A DNA stretch of 64,000 nucleotides from Candidatus Cloacimonadota bacterium (lineage in GTDB: Bacteria; Cloacimonadota; Cloacimonadia; Cloacimonadales; Cloacimonadaceae), in the NCBI GenBank assembly GCA_012516855.1, contig JAAYWB010000016.1, positions 29,668 to 93,667 of the forward strand. The letters are read 5' to 3'. The position numbers and the translations under genes were made by a program. Shown one piece after another: positions 52,568 to 61,954 of the stretch. A model generated the notes under the pieces. That model had not been told where the DNA came from, ran no database searches, and worked only from the letters and a program-made list of their open reading frames with translations. Each line of letters begins with the position of its first letter. The first letter of the stretch is position 1.

Positions 52568-54396
52568 TGCTTCTCCTCCGGCAAGCTGTTACCCATATTT
52601 GCCGAGAATCCGTTTCGGGGTTTTCCGTTGCCAGAGCGCAGGCGGCTGAGGGCCTGAACCAACAGGCGAAGCTTCAGCAAAGCTCCGTGCAGGTCGGTCG
52701 CTTCGGTTCCACCGGGCATGTAGCGCGCTTCCTGGCACAGCAGCAGAAATTCCTCCATCTGCTCAATCAATCGTGGAGGAAGGTCCTTTTGCCGCAACTT
52801 GTTAAGGAGTTCGCCGGTGCCCAGGCTGCGGGAAATGCCGAATTTCTTGGCCAGATACTGTGAAAGTCCGCTTTCGGCCAGTGGATAAAACTCTGGCGAA
52901 AGCCTGGAGGCGGCTTCCGTGGCCTGGCGCAAATACTTGTTCAATACCCGGTTGGCGGTTTTTATAGCATAAGCCGCAGGGTCTTCCCTGCTCAGACGAT
53001 TGTTGTGGGATATGATGCCGGACGCGATCAGTGAAAGTAGCAGAACCGCCAAAACCAGCCAGAACCAGGGTCGGTAAACGTAGGGCCGAAAATCGGAATG
53101 GATGGCTCGGTTCAGCAGTGGGTTCATGGCTTTCGGGGCATCCGCTTCGAGCAATCCGGAGAAATATGACAGCACGTTGCCCTGCTTCACTTTCACCGTT
53201 TGAGGTTGGCCCCGGAAGGTCTTGTAGGTGCCGCTGGAAGTGTCAAACCAGCTAAAGGTTACGCTGGGCAGGGTGAATTCCCCGGTCTCGCGGGGCAGTA
53301 GGGTGTAGTTGATATGGCGTGTGCCTTCCAGCGGATTGCGCAGTTTGTCATCCACGCTTGGTTCCGAGACCTGGAATTTATCCACAGAGGGAAAAAGCGG
53401 CGAGGTGAACTGGCTGAAATTGCCTTTGCCGGATACTTGGACGGTGCAGGTGATCGCCTCACCCAAAGTGACTTTTGAGGCTGAATAGACCTGGTTTACG
53501 CTGAATTTTCCCACTGCCCCGGTAAATCCGGCCGGTTTGCCGGCTGGCAAGGGTTTCACGTTAATATATGCCGGCGAGGAATCCACCTTGCGGTTCATAT
53601 AGCTGTAAAATCCCGAAAACTGGATCTTGCCAGTGAGAGTGGGCATTTGCAGGCGTCCCGTGGTTTGGGGGAAAATGGCCGAACGCTTGATCAGAGCCCG
53701 CTGAAAGCGGCGGCCTTTGTATTGCACATCCTCATAATTGAGATTCTGAGGCTGCTCGTAAACCGATTTGCCATAGCCGGGATAATCATTCTCGTTTTCC
53801 GAATAGAAGGAATCCATCCGCTGATCGGTGTAGATGTAATAGGAAATGATGGCCGGCTCGCCCTGCCAGACGCTCTGGCTTTCCGGCAAACAGAGAAGCA
53901 CCGTCTCACCCTGGCTGCGGCTGCGGTCTGGATAAATGCCGCCGAAAGGATCGTAATAGGGGTCAAAACTATACTGCTGAGGCGGTTTAGTGGTGGTGGC
54001 GGAGTCTTCCACGGTAATGGAAAGGTCGGGCGTGGCGTAATCCTTTCCCCCGATTCGGAGCCTGAAGCCTGGGACCTTGAATATGCCTTTTTTTTGAGGC
54101 AGATAGATGTAGGTGAAGGTTTTGGTGTGCGAGCTGGAATACTTCCCATTGATGAAAGAACTCTGAACTCCCGTGCTGCTCAGCACATTGCGGTAACTGA
54201 GGCCGGGAACCTGTGGAGCGGCAGGGGCAGCCATATCCAGCTTTTTATCGCTGCTGATCTTCAGTTCGAGCTGCATCTGGTCTGAAAGCCCGATGGTGCC
54301 GTCGCGCAGAGTGGCTGAGACTTTCACATTCTGGGCTGTCAAAGCCGCGCAGCAGACGAGCACGAATATTACCGTTAGATACTTATTCACCACCAT
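52564..54396 (-). CDS. batD: BatD protein
   Basis: 610 aa. BatD family: signal peptide (MVVNKYLTVIFVLVCCAALTAQ), a periplasmic region of several Ig-like domains (ATLRDGTIGLSDQMQLEL, SAYINVKPLPAG-like strands, YTLLPRETGEFTLPSVTFSWFD), a membrane helix near residue 440 (WFWLVLAVLLLSLIASGII), and a cytoplasmic helical tail. The start has AAAGGATC at 8 bases and overlaps batC by 10 bases. In Bacteroides, BatD is part of the oxygen-tolerance complex; the exact role is not known. Confidence 0.9.
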   Translation of the reverse strand: MVVNKYLTVIFVLVCCAALTAQNVKVSATLRDGTIGLSDQMQLELKISSDKKLDMAAPAAPQVPGLSYRNVLSSTGVQSSFINGKYSSSHTKTFTYIYLPQKKGIFKVPGFRLRIGGKDYATPDLSITVEDSATTTKPPQQYSFDPYYDPFGGIYPDRSRSQGETVLLCLPESQSVWQGEPAIISYYIYTDQRMDSFYSENENDYPGYGKSVYEQPQNLNYEDVQYKGRRFQRALIKRSAIFPQTTGRLQMPTLTGKIQFSGFYSYMNRKVDSSPAYINVKPLPAGKPAGFTGAVGKFSVNQVYSASKVTLGEAITCTVQVSGKGNFSQFTSPLFPSVDKFQVSEPSVDDKLRNPLEGTRHINYTLLPRETGEFTLPSVTFSWFDTSSGTYKTFRGQPQTVKVKQGNVLSYFSGLLEADAPKAMNPLLNRAIHSDFRPYVYRPWFWLVLAVLLLSLIASGIISHNNRLSREDPAAYAIKTANRVLNKYLRQATEAASRLSPEFYPLAESGLSQYLAKKFGISRSLGTGELLNKLRQKDLPPRLIEQMEEFLLLCQEARYMPGGTEATDLHGALLKLRLLVQALSRLRSGNGKPRNGFSANMGNSLPEEKQ

Positions 54397-55025
54397 TTAT
54401 CAGATCCTTTGGGACTCGGGTGCCCCTTCTGCTGTCGGTTTCGGGCTTCCTGCTGGTCCAGCGCGTCCAGCAGGTTGCGATACTGCTCCAGGTCTTCCTC
54501 AGAGGGTGGTTCCGGGGCTGGCTGCTGCTCTTCGTCCTCCTGCTTTTCCGGTGAAGGCTCTGGAGGGGGCGGTTTGTAGCCCTGGCGTTTAAGGACCAGT
54601 TCATAGTTGGATTTGGCGTCCTGGTCGTCTGGGTCCAGCAGCATGGCCGATCTGTATTCCTTTAGGGCTTCATCCAGTTTCTTGCCCCGGTAGAGGGCGT
54701 TGCCACGGTCATAGTGAAATTGCGCCACCTTGTCCTGTTCTTTCAGCGCATCCTCCTGGCTGTTAATGCTCTCGTTATATTTGCCGTTGCGGAATTGCGC
54801 CTTGCCAAGGCTGTTTTCCGGGATGGGGTCACTGTCCTTGGGATCGCGCAAGCCTGACCAGGTTTTCTCCGCCTTCCTGTAATTTCCCCTGTTGTAAGAA
54901 GCTGAAGCCAGGGCGTGGCGGATCACTCCGGGGCGGAACAGCAGTTCGAAAAGCAGGAACGCCAGGATCAGCAAGCTTAGTGCCAAAATCAGCTTCGCGG
55001 GAAGGCCGAGATGCGGCAGCTTCAT
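54387..55025 (-). CDS. batC: BatC-like TPR membrane protein
   Basis: 212 aa. One N-terminal membrane helix (LILALSLLILAFLLFELLF), then TPR repeats (ASYNRGNYRKAEKTW, QFHYDRGNALYRGKKLDEALKEYRSAMLLDP), and a Pro/Glu-rich C-terminal tail. TPR protein of the Bat operon between batB (4-base overlap) and batD. Confidence 0.88.
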   Translation of the reverse strand: MKLPHLGLPAKLILALSLLILAFLLFELLFRPGVIRHALASASYNRGNYRKAEKTWSGLRDPKDSDPIPENSLGKAQFRNGKYNESINSQEDALKEQDKVAQFHYDRGNALYRGKKLDEALKEYRSAMLLDPDDQDAKSNYELVLKRQGYKPPPPEPSPEKQEDEEQQPAPEPPSEEDLEQYRNLLDALDQQEARNRQQKGHPSPKGSDKWW

Positions 55026-55996
55026 TTTCGTTTCCTCGTTCTGCGTTGAGGCAGGATGAAGCTTTCAGCCAGCAGCAGGCATAGTGCTGCCGCCGCTGGA
55101 AGGGAATACTGGTCCTTGAGCGTGGTCAGGTGGCGGCTGCGGTCCCAACCCTTTTCAGCACTGTAAACGTCTTGAAGGATGCTGTCAATCTCACCCTGCC
55201 CCGGAGTTGCGGAAAAGTATTTCCCCTTGCCTGTGGCCGCGATTTCGCGCAGCCTGCGGGCATCGAGCTTGGATAGTATCTGCTCGCCGGAGAAGGGGTT
55301 GCGCACCAGCGATCCTTCTACTTTTCCCACGCCCATGGTATAGATCTTCACTCCCAGAGAGCTCAGACGCTGAGCCTGTGTGAGGGTGTTGTTACCCAAA
55401 TCCTCACCGTCGGTTATCAACAGCAGCACGTTGCTGCCGCCCGCGCCCAGAAAGCCTTTTTCCGCCAGGGCCAGCGCCCCGCCTATATCCGTTCCCGGGC
55501 GCGCTGCCGAGTTGGTGTTCAATCTACCAAGCATCAAAAGGGCGCTTTCATAATCGTCCGTGAGGGGGCATTCCATAGTGGCGACCCCGGCAAAGGAAAT
55601 CAAACCCACCCTGTCTCCTTTGAGTCTGTCAATCAAAGCGCTGATCTGCAGTTTGGCCCTCTCCAGTCTTGAGGGTGTGATGTCTGTGGCATCCATGCTT
55701 CTGGAAATATCCAGGCAGACCATGATATCCAGCCCGCTGGTGTCGTAATCTCTTGTTTCGTAATCCCATTGCGGGCGCAGCAGCGCGAATATAATGAAGA
55801 CCAGAGCCAGAGTCGTCAGCGCGGCTTTTAATGCCTGAAAGAAAGGTGAATGGTGCTTCTGATATTCAGAATAGAACTGCGCTTCAGCGAAGCGGGAAAA
55901 ACGCTTGCGCCTCCTCCGCTCCAATACCGTGACCAACAGGACTAGGGGTATCAATACCAGCAGCAACCAGAGATTTTGGGGATAAAATACGTTCAT
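55022..55996 (-). CDS. batB: BatB, von Willebrand factor A domain protein
   Basis: 324 aa. Two N-terminal helices, a VWA domain with the MIDAS motif CLDISRSMDATD and later TDG (LLITDGEDLGNNT), and a C-terminal helix. It lies 4 bases after batA and overlaps batC. The MIDAS metal site is intact. Confidence 0.92.
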   Translation of the reverse strand: MNVFYPQNLWLLLVLIPLVLLVTVLERRRRKRFSRFAEAQFYSEYQKHHSPFFQALKAALTTLALVFIIFALLRPQWDYETRDYDTSGLDIMVCLDISRSMDATDITPSRLERAKLQISALIDRLKGDRVGLISFAGVATMECPLTDDYESALLMLGRLNTNSAARPGTDIGGALALAEKGFLGAGGSNVLLLITDGEDLGNNTLTQAQRLSSLGVKIYTMGVGKVEGSLVRNPFSGEQILSKLDARRLREIAATGKGKYFSATPGQGEIDSILQDVYSAEKGWDRSRHLTTLKDQYSLPAAAALCLLLAESFILPQRRTRKRK

Positions 55997-56000
55997 CTTT

Positions 56001-56996
56001 TCATTCCGGCAATACTGGCATAACCAAAAGGCGCAGAATTAGTTCCAGCAGCAGCAGAGCGAACGCCGTCCACAACAGGGGCATGAACTGCTCTGTCCAT
56101 ATGTAGCGCACCTTCGTTTTGTATTCTGTGGTTTCCAGAGTATCGATATTGTCCATGATCTGTTGCAACTGGTCGCTATCGCTGGCCTGGGCTGCTTTTC
56201 CGGTGCCTGTGATCTGTGCCACGCGGTTCAGCGTTTCCATGTCCAGTTCCACAAAAGTTTTGCTGTAAAAGGTTCCAAAGCGTGGATCAGTGATGGGAAA
56301 ATCCACAAATCCGTTGGTGCCGACGCCGATGGGATACACCTTGATTTTGAAAGAGCTTGCCATCCTGGCTGCGGTTTCCGGATCGATCTCACCGGTGTTG
56401 CTCACCCCGTCCGTTATCAGGATCACCACCTTGCTTTTGGCGTTGCTGTCTTTCAGGCGGGCCACTGACTTGGCCAGGCCAAGCCCGATGGCTGTTGCAG
56501 AAGCCGTTTGGTTCACCTCCAGTCGGCCAAGCTGTTCCAGCATAGAGATGTGATCATAGGTGAGCGGGCTCTGCGTGAGGGCGTATTCTGAAAAAGCCAC
56601 CAGGCCAAACCTGTCATTGGGGCGTTTGGAGATGAAGTCTCGCGCCACTTTCACGGCAGCCGCCAATCTGTTTTGGGGGGCAAAATCCAGCGCCAGCATG
56701 GAACCGCTGATATCCACAGCCAAAACGATGTCCACGCCTTTCTGGGTGATGTCCCGAGTTCCGCGTCCCCAGCGGGGTTGGGCTAAAGCCAGGATCAGGC
56801 AGAGAAGGGTGAGGGCCCGCAACACGGGAAACAGGTATCTCCAGAATTTATTCTCGCCGGCAACCTCGTGTAAAAGGTTCAGCCGGGTGAAGGGCAGCCG
56901 CGTTTTCCTGGCGTTCTGCCAGCGGGTTTGCCACAGCCAGTATAGAGGTATCAGCAGCAGGGCCAGCAACCACCAGGGGTGGGCGAATTTAAGCAT
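56001..56996 (-). CDS. batA: BatA, von Willebrand factor A domain protein
   Basis: 331 aa. N-terminal helix after MLKFAHPWWLLALLLIPLYWLW, VWA domain with MIDAS DISGSMLALD and ILITDGVSNTG, and a C-terminal helix. I chose the ATG at 56996 (preceded by GGAGGTGGAG) because it gives the standard BatA N-terminus and overlaps the upstream stop by 8 bases; a longer frame has no family match. Confidence 0.92.
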   Translation of the reverse strand: MLKFAHPWWLLALLLIPLYWLWQTRWQNARKTRLPFTRLNLLHEVAGENKFWRYLFPVLRALTLLCLILALAQPRWGRGTRDITQKGVDIVLAVDISGSMLALDFAPQNRLAAAVKVARDFISKRPNDRFGLVAFSEYALTQSPLTYDHISMLEQLGRLEVNQTASATAIGLGLAKSVARLKDSNAKSKVVILITDGVSNTGEIDPETAARMASSFKIKVYPIGVGTNGFVDFPITDPRFGTFYSKTFVELDMETLNRVAQITGTGKAAQASDSDQLQQIMDNIDTLETTEYKTKVRYIWTEQFMPLLWTAFALLLLELILRLLVMPVLPE

Positions 56997-57903
56997 CTCC
57001 ACCTCCTGCCTGGGCCATCTTTCTCTGTGCTTCCTCAACTTCAAAGGAACGCAGCCAGCTACGCAGCCACTCTTCCGCGTTCGCGGTCTCCTCAAATCCG
57101 GGAATGTATTTGGCGAATTTTACCCTGTCACAGAGGCGCAGAAAATCAATAACTTCCGCTGCCGAATCCACCCTGATGCGCCGAGTGACCCAGTTGATCT
57201 CAGTAGTGGACATCTCCAGGGCGCCAAAGCGGTACTTGCGCTCCAGAAACTGTCTCAGGATTTCTGAAAGGCGGTAGTGATGAAGCTTGTAATGGCCGTG
57301 GAGCATCAGTCCCTCAGCGCAGAGCTCGTCAAGCCTGGCTAGGGCCATCTTCCAGACCGGATCTGGTGGGGCGGGCTGAGCGGCAACCGGTTCTGGGTCT
57401 GGTGTTTTGGTGGGCCGGGGTTTGCGAAGAAGAACGATAAGGATTCCCGACACAGCCAGCGCCAACAGCAACGGATAGAGCCACCAGGGCAGTTGGAGAG
57501 GATATTTGCGCAAAGGTTTCAGATCCACCAGCAGCGTATCCGCCTCAGCCCTCACCGGGATGATGTTTAGCCGGAAGCGGTCGGTGAAAAGAGGCTCTGA
57601 AGCGGCTTCGGCGGTTCTAACCGTCAGGGCGGGAAAGCTGTGCGAACCCGGATACAGCGGCACTATCGTTACTTTCAGCCAATCATTGCCGCGGGGGACT
57701 TTCTGAAGCTGCCATCCCAAAACGTGGAATCTGGTCAGCGTATCGGGCACCGCCACGCTCTTGAGGTCGGTATCGTGCCTGATTTCCAGCACAAAGCGGT
57801 CGCCCACGCTCAGGTCATCGGCTTCAACTAGTTTCTGGCTGAGTACTGCCGCGGCGGAGAGCACCATCCAGAGCGCGATCAGCAGCGCCAGGCACTTCTT
57901 CAT
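56989..57903 (-). CDS. Bat-operon membrane protein (BatD-like/DUF4381-like)
   Basis: 304 aa. Signal peptide (MKKCLALLIALWMVLSAAAVLSQ), a periplasmic Ig-like domain (about residues 25-130; GDRFVLEIRHDTDLKSV, SHSFPALTVRT), a membrane helix (WWLYPLLLALAVSGILIVLL) and a cytoplasmic helical domain (YRLSEILRQFLERKYRFGALEMSTTEI) as in DUF4381/BatD tails. It is coupled by 4 bases to the DUF58 gene and by 8 to batA. MoxR-DUF58-DUF4381-VWA is a common gene order. Confidence 0.75.
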   Translation of the reverse strand: MKKCLALLIALWMVLSAAAVLSQKLVEADDLSVGDRFVLEIRHDTDLKSVAVPDTLTRFHVLGWQLQKVPRGNDWLKVTIVPLYPGSHSFPALTVRTAEAASEPLFTDRFRLNIIPVRAEADTLLVDLKPLRKYPLQLPWWLYPLLLALAVSGILIVLLRKPRPTKTPDPEPVAAQPAPPDPVWKMALARLDELCAEGLMLHGHYKLHHYRLSEILRQFLERKYRFGALEMSTTEINWVTRRIRVDSAAEVIDFLRLCDRVKFAKYIPGFEETANAEEWLRSWLRSFEVEEAQRKMAQAGGGDA

Positions 57904-58796
57904 CCTCGCGTCCTCCGACGCCGTTTTCGTTCTTCAAAGAACGAGCGCAGCGCTTTCACCGCCGAATCGCGGTTGCGGATGAGGATATGGTCCACCTGCA
58001 TTGATTTGAGTTCATGGGCAAGAACCTGCTGCCGTTTTTTCACACCCGCCTTATAGGCTTTGCGCACACTGCTGTGGGAACTGTTCACATACAAGGTGGC
58101 TCCGGTTTCGGGATCGCGCAGATTCAAAACTCCAGCGTCCGGCAGGCTAAGCTCGGCCTCGTCCAACACCTGCACGGCGACCACATCATGCTTTTGGGCC
58201 AATAGGCGCAGTGATTTCTGGTAGCCGGAATCAAACAGATCGGAGAGGATAAAGATAACCGAGCGTTTTTTGAGGATGCGGCTGGCGAAGGTGAAAGCCT
58301 CGCCTAGATTGGTTCCCGGGTGTTTCGGTTCCAGGTAAAGGACGTCCCTGAGAATTTCCAGCGCCTTGTTGCGGCCTTTGCGCGCCGGCAGATATTTCTC
58401 CAGTTGTTCGGAAAACATGATCAGCCCCACCTTGTCGTTGTTCGAAAGCGCGGAAAGGGAAAGTAGAGCGATGATTTCGGCAACGCGTTCCTGCTTGAAG
58501 GCGACCGAGGTGCCGAAATTCTGGGAGGCGGAAACGTCCACGATGAAAAACACGTTCAGTTCCCGGGTTTCCTGATATTTCTTGATATAAGGGATGCCCA
58601 GACGGGCGGAAACATTCCAGTCTATGTCACGGTAGTTATCACCGCTTTGGTATTCACGCACTTCGGCAAATTCCAGTCCCTGTCCCCGGAAGCTGGAATG
58701 GTATTCGCCGCGGAAAGTTTCGCTAACGCTGCCCCGGGCGCGAATTTCGATCCGTTCCACCCTGGAAAGGATTTCCGCCGGTGTGCGGGCTGGCAT
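57900..58796 (-). CDS. DUF58 domain protein
   Basis: 298 aa. The DUF58 core GDNYRDIDWNVSARLG is followed by a VWA-like fold with FIVDVSASQNFGTS (degenerate MIDAS) and FILSDLFDSGY. DUF58 proteins accompany MoxR ATPases and VWA proteins and probably help assemble them. No membrane helices. Eight bases after moxR. Confidence 0.9.
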   Translation of the reverse strand: MPARTPAEILSRVERIEIRARGSVSETFRGEYHSSFRGQGLEFAEVREYQSGDNYRDIDWNVSARLGIPYIKKYQETRELNVFFIVDVSASQNFGTSVAFKQERVAEIIALLSLSALSNNDKVGLIMFSEQLEKYLPARKGRNKALEILRDVLYLEPKHPGTNLGEAFTFASRILKKRSVIFILSDLFDSGYQKSLRLLAQKHDVVAVQVLDEAELSLPDAGVLNLRDPETGATLYVNSSHSSVRKAYKAGVKKRQQVLAHELKSMQVDHILIRNRDSAVKALRSFFEERKRRRRTRG

Positions 58797-58804
58797 GGCT
58801 TTCC

Positions 58805-59791
58805 TTAGGGAACCTCTATTTCCTCAAAGATGCGGGTAATGATCTCATCTGTGTTCATGGCTTCGGCTTCGGCTTCGTAAGAAAGTATGATGCGATGCCT
58901 CAAAATGTCTTTGCCCACGGCCTTGATATCGTCCGGGATCACGTAGCCCCGGTGCTGAAGATAGGCATGCGCCTTGGCCGCGCGGGCCAGATAGATCGTG
59001 GCGCGGGGCGAAGCGCCATACTGGATAAGCCCGTTCAGGGCTGAAACCCGCGGATAGCGCTGCGGATGCCGCGTAGCCTGGATCAGGTGCAGGATGTAGT
59101 CCTTAAGCCTGTCTTCCATGTGCAGCTCTGCGATCACGCCACGCATGGTTTCCAGGTCCTGGGGCCGCAGAACCTGTTTAACAGGCAGTTCGCGCTCCAC
59201 CACCATCCGGTCCAGGATCAGTTTTTCTTCCTCAAAACTGGGATATTTTATCTTCAGCTTCATCAGAAAACGGTCGATCTGCGCTTCCGGCAAGGGATAG
59301 GTGCCTTCCTGTTCGATCGGGTTCTGGGTGGCCATCACGAAAAAGGGTTTGGGCAGGGGATAAGTGGTGTCGCCGATGGTCACCTGGCGTTCCTGCATCG
59401 CCTCCAGCAGCGCGGATTGCACCTTGGAGGGGGCGCGGTTTATCTCGTCCGCCAGAATGAAATTGGCAAAGACAGGGCCCTGTTTGGGTGTGAATTCCCC
59501 GGTTTTCTGGTTATAGACCAAAGTGCCCGTGATATCGGCTGGAAGGAGGTCCGGGGTGAATTGGATGCGTTTGTAGCTGGCGTCGAAAGCGCCTGCGAGA
59601 GTGCTGAGGATGAGGGTTTTGGCCAGGCCGGGAACTCCTTCGATCAGCACGTGGCCGTTGGCCAAAAGCCCAATCAACAGGCGATCTATCACCGCTTCCT
59701 GACCCACTATCACCTTGGCGATCTCGGCGCGAAGGTTGTCAAGAACCGCTGAGCTCTGCTCCACCTTCTGATTTATCTCTTCAATGTTCAT
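58805..59791 (-). CDS. MoxR-family AAA+ ATPase
   Basis: 328 aa. AAA+ of the MoxR family: Walker A EGVPGLAKTL, Walker B LADEINRAPSKVQ and sensor 1 MATQNPIEQEGTYPLPEAQ. It is thought to act as a chaperone for VWA proteins, here BatA/BatB. Of two tandem ATGs I prefer the second (59791), where GGAG lies 5 bases upstream; the first would be 2 bases away. First gene of the Bat operon. Confidence 0.93.
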   Translation of the reverse strand: MNIEEINQKVEQSSAVLDNLRAEIAKVIVGQEAVIDRLLIGLLANGHVLIEGVPGLAKTLILSTLAGAFDASYKRIQFTPDLLPADITGTLVYNQKTGEFTPKQGPVFANFILADEINRAPSKVQSALLEAMQERQVTIGDTTYPLPKPFFVMATQNPIEQEGTYPLPEAQIDRFLMKLKIKYPSFEEEKLILDRMVVERELPVKQVLRPQDLETMRGVIAELHMEDRLKDYILHLIQATRHPQRYPRVSALNGLIQYGASPRATIYLARAAKAHAYLQHRGYVIPDDIKAVGKDILRHRIILSYEAEAEAMNTDEIITRIFEEIEVP

Positions 59792-59814
59792 CATTTCTCC
59801 AATATATCCCCCCT

Positions 59815-59849
59815 AAAAAAAACGGGAACAGGCAGATACCGTATTCCCG
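59815..59849 (-). terminator. Intrinsic terminator after rpmB
   Basis: On the minus strand CGGGAA and TTCCCG form a 6-bp stem with a 15-base loop, followed by eight T. It lies 48 bases beyond the rpmB stop and just before moxR. Confidence 0.75.
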
Positions 59850-59897
59850 ATCAGATTAAATTGTCTATCGGCTCCGCGAAGACATTGGCTGTGGCTG

Positions 59898-60089
59898 TTA
59901 AACCGCCTTGCGGACCTTGTTCGCCTTCAGGCAGGAAGAGCAGACTTTCACTTTCTTAATTCCGCTTCCGATGATAGCGCGAACTTCATGCAAATTCGGA
60001 TAAAAACGCCTCTTGGTGGCATTCAGCGCGTGGCTGCGATGATTGCCGACCTGGGCTTGCTTTCCACATATATCGCATATTCTTGACAT
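59898..60089 (-). CDS. rpmB: 50S ribosomal protein L28 (zinc form)
   Basis: 63 aa. L28 with the N-terminal CDICGK and C-terminal CSSCLK pairs, i.e. the Cys4 zinc version, and the [15 protein letters not shown] core. Monocistronic, with a terminator. The 197-base gap upstream (60090-60286) shows a TTGACA-like word but no clear promoter. Confidence 0.96.
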   Translation of the reverse strand: MSRICDICGKQAQVGNHRSHALNATKRRFYPNLHEVRAIIGSGIKKVKVCSSCLKANKVRKAV

Positions 60090-60286
60090 TTTTCACCGTC
60101 CAGATTGATTTCTTGAAAGCCATCTTTTTCGCCTCCGCATTTTTGACAAGGTTTATTTACATTGGCTGACCTTATTCCCGGCCACCGATCAGGATCGGTC
60201 ACGAAAAGCAAATGATGGGTTGTAGCGCGGTGAGCTTTAGTCAGCCTGTCTAATCTGGCTGGGTTATTTTGGCAGTGGTTCTTGGC

Positions 60287-61417
60287 TCAGCGGGCTATTT
60301 CGAGGGGTATGTTTTGGGGCAGACGGATGTCGAAACGGGAGCCGTGAGGTTCCACAGGCACGTAATCCATTCGCCCGTTATGTTCTTGCACCATTTTTTG
60401 GCAGATAGGCAACCCGAGACCGGTGCCGTTGGGTTTGTTGTAGGTGAAGAAGGGCTTAAAGAGTTGGGGGACTATGCTTTCTGGTATGCCGGGGCCGTTG
60501 TCGATGACGCTTATCTGCAGCCAGTTTGCGGCGAGGGAAGTGACAATACTGATCTCACCGTCTTCATTCATGGCCTCGGAACTGTTGCGAAGCAGATTTG
60601 TGATCACGCGTCGGATGCGTTCTTCATCAAAATAGACGGGATCAAAGCATTGGTTGTCGATATTTAGGGATATGTTGCGTCCGCGCAGGGAGGCTCCGTA
60701 TATCTCTTTGAGGTCCATGAGGAAACTATTCATATCCACTTTGCGGGGGATGATCGCGTGGGGGGTGCCTTCCACGTAATCCAGCACTTCACGCACCAGT
60801 TGATCCACCAGTTTTGTTTGCTGCACAATGCTTTGGGTGAATTCCGAGGAGTCCGGATAGAGGGATTCCATCAGTTGTGCGGTAAGCGAAATCACGGTGA
60901 GGGGGGTCTTGATATCGTGAATGATCTTGCTGGCGGTCATGCCGATGGCGGTCAGGCGGTTGCGTTGGATCATATCATCTATGAGGTCTGAAAACTTGAG
61001 ATTGGTATCTCGAAGCTTGGCAGAGAGGGCGCGGATCACGTTGATAAGCACGGCGGGTTGGGAAAAGCTTAGCTTGTTGAATTTGTCGTAGGGTATTTCC
61101 AGCAATTCGGAGGCTTCGAGCGCGGTGGCTGTGGCGTCTGCCGGAGCATTGCTCAGCAGGGCGAATTCACCGCAAAATTCACCCGGTCCCACGATCAGGG
61201 TGAGTTCTCCTTTTTCGCCTTTTTTCTTTTTACAGGAGATTTCAAGGCTCCCTTTTTCGATTAGGAAAAGGGACTGATTCTCCTTATAATCGAGGGTAAG
61301 GATTTCCCCTTTTTTAAGTTTGAGGCGGGTAAGTTCCTGAGTGAAATTTTCCACAACGTCTTGTTCCAAGCTGTCAAACAAACCTATCCGCTGATTTATG
61401 TCCAGATTCGCGCTCAT
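60287..61417 (-). CDS. Sensor histidine kinase with N-terminal cyclic-nucleotide-binding-like domain
   Basis: 376 aa, no membrane helix. Residues 15-130 are a cNMP-binding fold (LTLIVGPGEFCGEFALLSNAPADATATALE). A HisKA helix has the phospho-acceptor in KIIHDIKTPLTVIS, and the HATPase domain shows N (NLLRNSSEAM), G1 (VIDNGPGIPE), F (FKPFFTYNKPNG) and G2 (TGLGLPI) boxes. Soluble cNMP-HK proteins may respond to a small ligand. No response regulator gene is adjacent. Confidence 0.92.
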   Translation of the reverse strand: MSANLDINQRIGLFDSLEQDVVENFTQELTRLKLKKGEILTLDYKENQSLFLIEKGSLEISCKKKKGEKGELTLIVGPGEFCGEFALLSNAPADATATALEASELLEIPYDKFNKLSFSQPAVLINVIRALSAKLRDTNLKFSDLIDDMIQRNRLTAIGMTASKIIHDIKTPLTVISLTAQLMESLYPDSSEFTQSIVQQTKLVDQLVREVLDYVEGTPHAIIPRKVDMNSFLMDLKEIYGASLRGRNISLNIDNQCFDPVYFDEERIRRVITNLLRNSSEAMNEDGEISIVTSLAANWLQISVIDNGPGIPESIVPQLFKPFFTYNKPNGTGLGLPICQKMVQEHNGRMDYVPVEPHGSRFDIRLPQNIPLEIAR

Positions 61418-61473
61418 CGCTCCTCCCGGTTTTTTAAATTATCAACCCCTATATTTTATCTCAGGATTTGTCG

Positions 61474-61722
61474 TCAATCTTTTTTTGCCGCCCAGCGTGG
61501 AGAAAAGCCAAGTTTTAACCCAAATTTGCCGATTATCGGCCAGCCGGTTGGCAGCTCGGGCTGTCCGCCAGCAACCAGCCCCTCCGACTCGCTCTTCACG
61601 ATGCGGATCTCCTTCTCCTGGTTGAACTGGTTGTCCGCGCTCTTATACACGATGTCGCGCTTGTTCGCCGGCTTCTTCACCAGGCTGATGTAAGCCACCT
61701 TCAGTTTGTTCAGCTTGGCCAT
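61474..61722 (-). pseudogene. Remnant of a phage XkdF-like protease gene
   Basis: 82 aa from the ATG at 61722, which has a strong AGGAGGAACCT. The N-terminus (KLKVAYISLVKKPANKRDIVYKS) resembles the start of XkdF-type (peptidase S78_2) phage maturation proteases, which are several hundred residues long. The frame then runs through an unrelated-looking GGQPELPTGWPIIGKFG tail and stops, with no protease core. Most likely a truncated phage gene. Confidence is in the start similarity, not in function. Confidence 0.4.
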
Positions 61723-61905
61723 AGGTTCCTCCTGTTGTTTCCTTGGCTGTTCATTTTCTTCCCCGCGCAGCCCCAAAAAGCGCTCGCTCAATCAGCTCCG
61801 CGGCTACAAATCCCAGCAAACCCATTCCCCAAACCCGGTCAAGTTTCCTGTGCAAATATGCAAAATACTTTTCAAACCCCTATCCCACACGCACTTACAA
61901 AGCAC

Positions 61906-61932
61906 AAAAAAAGCCCCGGCAAAAGCCGGGGC
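61906..61932 (-). terminator. Intrinsic terminator of the PIN operon
   Basis: GCCCCGGC-TTTT-GCCGGGGC on the minus strand, 8-bp stem with a 4-base loop, followed by seven T, 22 bases after the PIN gene stop. Confidence 0.97.
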
Positions 61933-61954
61933 GGAAGGCAGTCTCTACCAATAG

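Noticed and set aside
60023..60211. 62-codon frame with a CQKCGGEK zinc-ribbon-like start, overlapping rpmB
   Set aside because: It shares the strand and overlaps the certain L28 gene in another frame; only one Cys pair and no second half. Not supportable as a gene.
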